A stretch of DNA of 5,931 nucleotides, taken from assembly GCA_031276475.1 (NCBI GenBank), contig JAISMZ010000179.1:1-5931 (forward strand). The letters run 5' to 3'. Under the pieces are notes generated by a model. That model did no database searches. It saw only the letters and a program-made list of their open reading frames with translations, and was not told the DNA's origin. Origin of the DNA: Coriobacteriales bacterium (GTDB lineage: Bacteria; Actinomycetota; Coriobacteriia; Coriobacteriales; UBA8131). This document shows positions 1 to 5,931 of this stretch, one piece after another (position 1 is the stretch's first letter; every line of letters starts with the position of its first letter). The position numbers and the translations under genes are program-made.

Positions 1-121
1 CGGAGGGGGCCGGCCCCGGGGGCCCGCCCCCAACCGACCATCTCCCCCCCCCTCCACCCCCCCCCCCCCCACACACACACACCGCCCCCAGCCCCCCCCC
101 CCCCACTGTCCCTCTCGGCGC
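1..121. repeat. C-rich low-complexity leader upstream of ispH
   Basis: The first ~120 bases are extremely C-rich on the + strand. There is a C9 run at 44-52, a C14 run at 57-70, an (AC)6 tract at 71-82 and a C13 run at 92-104, after a GGGGG/CCCC-rich start. I see no recognisable promoter or domain-bearing coding sequence. Two + frames are open through the tract and end at TAG 129-131 or TGA 133-135, so the tail of an upstream gene is possible, but its Pro-rich translation gives no support. The long G runs on the - strand could form G-quadruplexes. The tract could also be low-quality sequence at a contig edge. Confidence 0.7.
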
Positions 122-128
122 GGTGGAG
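122..128 (+). promoter_or_regulatory. Ribosome binding site of ispH
   Basis: GGTGGAG lies 6 bases before the ATG at 135-137, a good Shine-Dalgarno match at normal spacing. It supports the ATG at 135, and the encoded protein begins directly with the expected IspH N-terminal strand and the first cluster cysteine (ACYGV). Confidence 0.7.
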
Positions 129-134
129 TAGCTG

Positions 135-1202
135 ATGCAGATCATCCTTTCGCGCTACGCCGGTGCCTGTTACGGGGTGGAGCGGGCGCTTTCCCTGGTT
201 GAGGAGGCCGCCGCCAACAGCGGTCCGGTAAGCACGCTCGGCCAGTTGATCCATAACCCTCAGGTGGTAGCCGCCCTGGAAGCGCGGGGTATTCGTGCCG
301 TGGAAGGCGTAGCCGACGCAGACGGTGGTGCCCTGGTGATCCGCTCGCATGGCGTGGCCCCCGAGGTCATCGACGCGGCCCGCGAGCAGGGACTGGAGGT
401 CATCGACGCCACCTGCCCGCACGTCTCGGCCGCCCAACAGGCGGCGCGCGAGCTGAGCGAGCAGGGCTACACCGTGGTGGTGGTGGGCGAGCAGGGCCAT
501 CCCGAGGTGGAGGCGATTCGCGCCTGGGCCGGCGACGGCACGCTGGTGGTGCAGGAGCCGGCCGATTTAGAGCACAAAGGGGACGTTCTCTTTTGTGTTC
601 CCGACAGCGGCAACACCGGTGTCGCGATGTCGCCCGAGTCGCGGCACAAAGGGGAGGAGCACAAAGGGGACGTACCCTTTTGTGTTCCCGACGTCCGCCC
701 GGCAGACGATGCTCTCTCATCGGAACACAAAAGGGTACGTCCCCTTTGTGCTCCTCCCCTTTGTGCCGCTGCCGCGTCGCCGCCCGTTGGCCTGGTGGTG
801 CAGACCACGCAGTCGCCCGCGGCTCTGGAGGCGATCGTCGCGGCCCTGCGCCAGCGCGGCATCGAGCCGCAGGTGCGCAACACCATCTGCTCGGCCACCC
901 GTCAGCGCCAGCAGGCCGCCGCCGAGTTGGCCGCAAACGTCAATCTGATGCTCGTCGTGGGCGGCCGCAACTCCGGCAACACGACGCGCTTATCCGAGAT
1001 CTGCTCCGCCGTTTGCCCCGCGACCTATCACATCGAGTCGCCGGCGGAGATCGAGTCGCATTGGCTGGCAGGTGTGGAGAAGGTCGGCATCACCGCCGGC
1101 GCCTCCACCCCCGAAGCCCAGATTGCGGCGGTGGTAAAAAGACTGGAACAAATCGGCGCTTCCCTGGCGGGCAATGATTTGAGCGCCGTCTCCCTATCAT
1201 GA
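135..1202 (+). CDS. ispH: 4-hydroxy-3-methylbut-2-enyl diphosphate reductase (IspH/LytB) with an in-frame repeat insert
   Basis: IspH is the last enzyme of the MEP pathway. It reduces HMBPP to IPP and DMAPP in the cytosol using a [4Fe-4S] cluster. The 355-residue product has every hallmark: cluster cysteines C12 (ACYGV), C94 (DATCP) and C252 (NTICSAT); substrate-contact histidines H40 (GQLIHN), H72 (RSHGV) and H122, with the catalytic glutamate E124 (GHPEVE); the QTTQS motif at 223-227; and S280/N282 (RNSGN) and S324 (AGAST). The protein is longer than the usual ~280-320 residues because residues ~146-214 are a foreign-looking insert (HKGDVLFCVPD, HKGDVPFCVPD, HKRVRPLCAP) encoded by palindromic repeats. 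The insert falls between E124 and the QTT motif, where E. coli IspH has a short surface loop, so no catalytic motif is broken. Reading frame is kept on both sides, so I call an intact gene rather than a pseudogene. Its stop overlaps the next gene by ATGA. Activity with the insert is inferred, not shown. Confidence 0.95.
   Translation: MQIILSRYAGACYGVERALSLVEEAAANSGPVSTLGQLIHNPQVVAALEARGIRAVEGVADADGGALVIRSHGVAPEVIDAAREQGLEVIDATCPHVSAAQQAARELSEQGYTVVVVGEQGHPEVEAIRAWAGDGTLVVQEPADLEHKGDVLFCVPDSGNTGVAMSPESRHKGEEHKGDVPFCVPDVRPADDALSSEHKRVRPLCAPPLCAAAASPPVGLVVQTTQSPAALEAIVAALRQRGIEPQVRNTICSATRQRQQAAAELAANVNLMLVVGGRNSGNTTRLSEICSAVCPATYHIESPAEIESHWLAGVEKVGITAGASTPEAQIAAVVKRLEQIGASLAGNDLSAVSLS
570..605 (+). 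repeat. Palindromic repeat unit A inside ispH
   Basis: A 36-bp unit whose core reads GGGGACGTTCTCTTTTGTG, flanked by CACAAA and TTCCCGAC. It matches unit B (657-692) at 34 of 36 positions; the differences are 587 T/A and 589 T/C. The left CACAAAGGGG and the right CTTTTGTG are near-inverted complements. It starts on an ispH codon boundary (E146) and encodes EHKGDVLFCVPD. Confidence 0.85.
657..692 (+). repeat. Palindromic repeat unit B inside ispH
   Basis: Second direct copy of the unit, encoding EHKGDVPFCVPD in the ispH frame. Its core CACAAAGGG-GACGTA-CCCTTTTGTG is a near-perfect palindrome with one extra T. It forms most of the left arm of the 48-bp inverted repeat. Confidence 0.9.
722..753 (-). 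repeat. Palindromic repeat unit C (inverted copy) inside ispH
   Basis: Inverted copy of unit B, identical over the 32 bases that belong to the unit. It is read by ispH in the opposite sense, giving EHKRVRPLCAP. It remains open in that orientation. Confidence 0.9.
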
Positions 1203-2560
1203 TAGCATCAGTGGCCAGCGGCTCCCCGGCAGCGGCGGTAGGGCTGCAGGCAAAGATGACCATCCGCAGCGTGGACGGCCAGCCTCTGCGCGACTGCATC
1301 GACTGGCAGTGGCTGGGCTCGGAGGAAGTCGTTGAGCTTGAGGTGGCCGAGCTTGGCCACGTCTGCCTGCGCCGCGAGGCCGGACAGCCCTGGGGCATCG
1401 AGTTTGCCGAGCCGGTCTTTGACGGCGTGCGCCGCTGCGTGAACGACTGCTGTTTCTGCTTCATGAAGATGCTCCCGTCCGGGATGCGCCCCTCGCTGTA
1501 CCTGCGCGACGACGACTATCGCCTCTCGTTTTTGCAGGGCAACTTCGTAACGCTGACCAACGTCTCCGACGCAGACCTCGAGCGGATCATCGGCTACCGG
1601 CTCTCGCCGCTGCACGTCTCGCTGCACGCCGTAAACCCCAAGCTGCGCGAGCGGCTGATGGGCAAGAACCACGCCCGCGGCCTGGAGGTGCTGGAGACCC
1701 TTTTGGCAGCCGGCATCAAGGTGCAGGCCCAGGTGGTGCTGGTGCCCGGCATCAACGACGGCGCCGCGCTGGACGAGACCCTCAGCTGGACGGCTCAGCG
1801 CCCGCGCATCACGGCCGTTGGCATCGTCCCTTACGGCTACACGCGCTACGCCGCGCTGCAACGCGACTTTACGCCGCAGCAGTGCCGCGAGCTTTGCGAG
1901 CGGCTGGCGACGCAGGCCCCGCGCGTCCAACTGGCCGACGAGTTCTACCTGCGCGCCTTTGCCGACAACCCGCTGCCGCAGATCCCGCCAGCGTCGTATT
2001 ACGGCGACTTCCCGCTGCTCGAGGACGGCATCGGCCTCGTCCGCCGCGCGCTGGACGACCCCGCCTTTCTCCATCCCACGCTGGGTGCTGCTGACGCTCC
2101 CCACACCGCTCTGGCAGCTGCTGACGCCCGCCACCCCAGCCTGAACGCCCCCGGCGCTTTCCACTCTGCCCCCGGCGTCCCTTGCGTACTGGTCACCGGC
2201 GAGGCCTTTGCTCCCGTTCTGCAAAAACTTGTGGAGGAGGCCGCCCCGCCCGCCCTCGCGGCTCTCGTCGTCATCCAAAACCGCTTCTTCGGCGGCAACG
2301 TCAACGTCGCGGGGCTGCTCACCGCCGCAGACGTCATTGAGCAGCTGCGCGAGCAGGATGACTTAAGCGAGCAGATGGCAACAAAGGGATGCCGCGTCAT
2401 CCTCCCCAACTCGATGTTTAACGACGACGGGCTGACCTTGGACGACAAGACCGCCACCGACATCGCCGCCGCCCTGGGCTGCGAAGTGGTGGGCGACGCG
2501 TCCCCGTTCTATGTCCTCACCAGCAAACCGTGCTCAGGAGTGAATCCAGCTTTTTGTTAG
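1199..2560 (+). CDS. DUF512-family PDZ / radical-SAM-like iron-sulfur protein
   Basis: A 453-residue protein of the DUF512 family (related to TIGR03279, putative FeS oxidoreductase); the reaction is not known to me. Residues 2-50 form a PDZ-like domain (SVASGSPAAAVGLQ, then IRSVDGQPL). A radical-SAM-type C80-x3-C84-x2-C87 motif follows (CVNDCCFC), with the family-typical SGMRPSLYLRDDDYRLSFLQGN and VTLTN at ~94-121. Residues ~135-265 look like a TIM-barrel-type core (SLHAVNP, VLVPGINDG, GIVPYG), and the DUF512 C-terminal domain runs to the end (LVTGEAFAP, NRFFGGNVNVAGLLT, ILPNSMFNDDGLTLDD). The ATG overlaps the ispH stop (ATGA), there is no strong Shine-Dalgarno site, and coupling to ispH translation is likely. 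The PDZ motif begins at residue 2, so this start is right or within a few codons; GTG at 1211 would clip the domain. Residues ~292-327 form a repeat-bearing linker absent from a compact family member. Confidence 0.9.
   Translation: MIASVASGSPAAAVGLQAKMTIRSVDGQPLRDCIDWQWLGSEEVVELEVAELGHVCLRREAGQPWGIEFAEPVFDGVRRCVNDCCFCFMKMLPSGMRPSLYLRDDDYRLSFLQGNFVTLTNVSDADLERIIGYRLSPLHVSLHAVNPKLRERLMGKNHARGLEVLETLLAAGIKVQAQVVLVPGINDGAALDETLSWTAQRPRITAVGIVPYGYTRYAALQRDFTPQQCRELCERLATQAPRVQLADEFYLRAFADNPLPQIPPASYYGDFPLLEDGIGLVRRALDDPAFLHPTLGAADAPHTALAAADARHPSLNAPGAFHSAPGVPCVLVTGEAFAPVLQKLVEEAAPPALAALVVIQNRFFGGNVNVAGLLTAADVIEQLREQDDLSEQMATKGCRVILPNSMFNDDGLTLDDKTATDIAAALGCEVVGDASPFYVLTSKPCSGVNPAFC
2072..2179 (+). 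repeat. 30-bp (10-residue) tandem repeat in the DUF512 gene
   Basis: About 3.5 degenerate units with a 30-bp period, at 2072-2101, 2102-2131, 2132-2161 and a partial unit at 2162-2179. The protein reads HPTLGAADAP, HTALAAADAR, HPSLNAPGAF, HSAPGVP, so each unit starts with His and is rich in Ala and Pro. At the DNA level GCTGCTGACGC recurs exactly 30 bp apart (2087 and 2117). It sits between the catalytic core and the LVTGEAF segment of the C-terminal domain and probably forms a flexible linker. Confidence 0.75.
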
Positions 2561-2762
2561 CCGGCAAGCTCGGCTTTACGCGGTCGGCCGGCGTGGCCAG
2601 GTGCGGCCAGGCGTGCGTCGACCGAGGCAATTGTGACCATATTGTCGCGACCGTTCTTCATTTTTTACAAATGAGGCTTGGTAACTGTTCCCATTATCTC
2701 CCTGTCAGCCCATCTTTTGCCCGTGCCCCGCACCCCCGCCGCACACGCTGCCCGTTTTGCGG

Positions 2763-2768
2763 TATGAT
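2763..2768 (+). promoter_or_regulatory. Candidate -10 element of the uvrA promoter
   Basis: TATGAT matches the sigma-70-type TATAAT at five of six bases and would place the transcript start near 2775, ~47 bases before the GTG. The sequence 17 bases upstream (near 2740) has no TTGACA-like -35, and the TG at 2758-2759 is not at the extended -10 position. Support is therefore the -10 match and its position only. Confidence 0.35.
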
Positions 2769-2812
2769 AGACAATCAGGCAAATTCACTGACGAGAACCG
2801 CGACGAGAAACC

Positions 2813-2816
2813 GGAG
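2813..2816 (+). promoter_or_regulatory. Ribosome binding site deciding the GTG start of uvrA
   Basis: GGAG lies five bases before GTG 2822-2824. The same frame has a TGA stop at 2789-2791 and no other start codon between it and the GTG, while the conserved UvrA start (IIIRGAREHNLKN) follows immediately. GTG at 2822 is therefore the start. Confidence 0.75.
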
Positions 2817-2821
2817 TACCC

Positions 2822-5827
<3,006 letters not shown>

Positions 5828-5843
5828 GGTGCCTGAAGCCGGG

Positions 5844-5869
5844 CATAATGGGGACGGTACTTTTGTGTC
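5844..5869 (+). repeat. Palindromic repeat unit D downstream of uvrA
   Basis: CATAATGGGGACGGTACTTT followed by TGTGTC, beginning 17 bases after the uvrA stop. It shares the GGGGACG...CTTTTGTG core with the units inside ispH. The TGTGTC at 5864-5869 can pair with GACACA at 5882-5887, leaving a 12-base loop between units D and E. Confidence 0.7.
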
Positions 5870-5882
5870 TGGGCACAACAGG

Positions 5883-5913
5883 ACACAGAGGGACGGTTCT
5901 TTTGTGTTCCCGG
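5883..5913 (+). repeat. Palindromic repeat unit E downstream of uvrA
   Basis: A second downstream copy, 40 bp after unit D measured at the GGGACGG core (5850 versus 5890). It reads ACACAGAGGGACGGTTC then TTTTGTGTTCCCGG. Its right end, CTTTTGTGTTCCCG, is identical to the right end of units A and B in ispH. This ties the two loci to one repeat family. Confidence 0.8.
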
Positions 5914-5931
5914 AAGCAAGCATTCATTGCC

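Larger units (their letters stand above)
641..769. repeat. Perfect 48-bp inverted repeat (REP/BIME-like) inside ispH
   Basis: Bases 641-688 are the exact reverse complement of 722-769 (48/48), separated by a 33-base spacer at 689-721. Identity stops at 689/721. Each arm holds one full unit (GAGCACAAAGGGGACGTACC core) preceded by a partial tandem half copy, GGCACAAAGGGGAGGA. In RNA this would be a perfect 48-bp hairpin in the middle of the ispH message; in DNA it could extrude as a cruciform. Two inverted units separated by a short spacer is the architecture of E. coli BIMEs. No transposase gene or obvious target-site duplication is visible at the borders. Confidence 0.95.
2561..2821. other. 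Intergenic region between the DUF512 gene and uvrA
   Basis: 261 bases without a supported gene. The first ~70 bases are GC-rich and contain short inverted repeats (GCCGGC at 2560-2565 and 2587-2592) and a direct GGCCAGG repeat, but no hairpin followed by a clear T run. The stretch 2630-2720 is noticeably more AT-rich than the genes around it, as expected of a regulatory region. I found no CGAAC-N4-GTTCG or CTGT-N8-ACAG type SOS box near uvrA. A frame open from 2530 to 2952 across the region overlaps both genes and is not credible. Confidence 0.6.
5828..5931. other. Intergenic sequence after uvrA
   Basis: No gene start is recognisable in the 104 bases after the uvrA stop. Apart from the two repeat units it holds only GTGCCTGAAGCCGGGC-type sequence and a short tail. 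I see no classical hairpin-plus-T terminator; the paired repeats could serve as a 3' hairpin, but that is inference. Confidence 0.5.

Noticed and set aside
570..769. CRISPR array
   Set aside because: There are only three units, one inverted, with unequal spacing (87 bp start to start for A-B) and no cas genes; the palindromic-element explanation fits better.
570..776. Pseudogene call for ispH
   Set aside because: The frame is intact through the insert and all cluster cysteines and substrate-binding residues are present.
593..1177. Overlapping + strand open frame inside ispH, starting in the repeat
   Set aside because: Arg/Gly-rich shadow frame. It is open through the repeat only because the repeat lacks stops in all frames.
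1208..2278. Long open frame (356 codons) on the - strand opposite the DUF512 gene
   Set aside because: It is antisense to a gene with clear family motifs, has no recognisable domain, and is explained by high-GC codon bias.
2559..2577. Intrinsic terminator after the DUF512 gene (AGCCG / CGGCT stem followed by TT)
   Set aside because: The stem is only 5 bp with a 7-base loop and has no real T run, so it is too weak to call.
2631..2649. CRP-like or SOS-like operator around TTGTGACCATATTGTCGCGA
   Set aside because: The right half does not match a TCACA half-site, and there is no LexA-type symmetry; the similarity is likely chance.

Overview
The window is GC-rich (by eye about two thirds G+C) bacterial DNA with three complete genes, all on the + strand: ispH (isoprenoid biosynthesis), a gene for a PDZ/radical-SAM-like DUF512 iron-sulfur protein, and uvrA (nucleotide excision repair). 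High GC, the ispH-DUF512 pairing, GTG/ATG starts with short Shine-Dalgarno sites, and an Actinomycetota-like first zinc module in UvrA (CPVHGHS instead of CPxCG) suggest an actinobacterium, possibly a member of Coriobacteriia. That placement is inference, not proof.

Layout: 1-134 is a C-rich low-complexity leader (C9, C14, (AC)6 and C13 runs) ending in the ispH ribosome binding site. ispH (135-1202) carries an in-frame insert of about 207 bp made of three copies of a palindromic GGGACG..CTTTTGTG repeat. Two of the copies form a perfect 48-bp inverted repeat. The DUF512 gene (1199-2560) overlaps ispH by ATGA and is probably translationally coupled to it. It contains a 30-bp/10-residue tandem repeat. 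A 261-bp intergenic region (2561-2821) holds the likely uvrA promoter and ribosome binding site. uvrA (2822-5827) starts at GTG and contains an Ala/Gly/Pro-rich in-frame insert of about 60 residues. After uvrA, 5844-5913 carries two more copies of the palindromic repeat family seen inside ispH.

All three genes keep their catalytic or nucleotide-binding motifs, so they look functional despite the in-frame expansions in each. The most interesting signal is the dispersed palindromic repeat. It has no stop codon in any of the six frames, it lies inside the coding sequence of an enzyme that is normally essential where the MEP pathway is the only isoprenoid route, and it recurs downstream of uvrA. 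This resembles Rickettsia palindromic elements or REP/BIME sequences mobilised by an unseen transposase. No transposase, tRNA, rRNA or CRISPR array is visible in the window.
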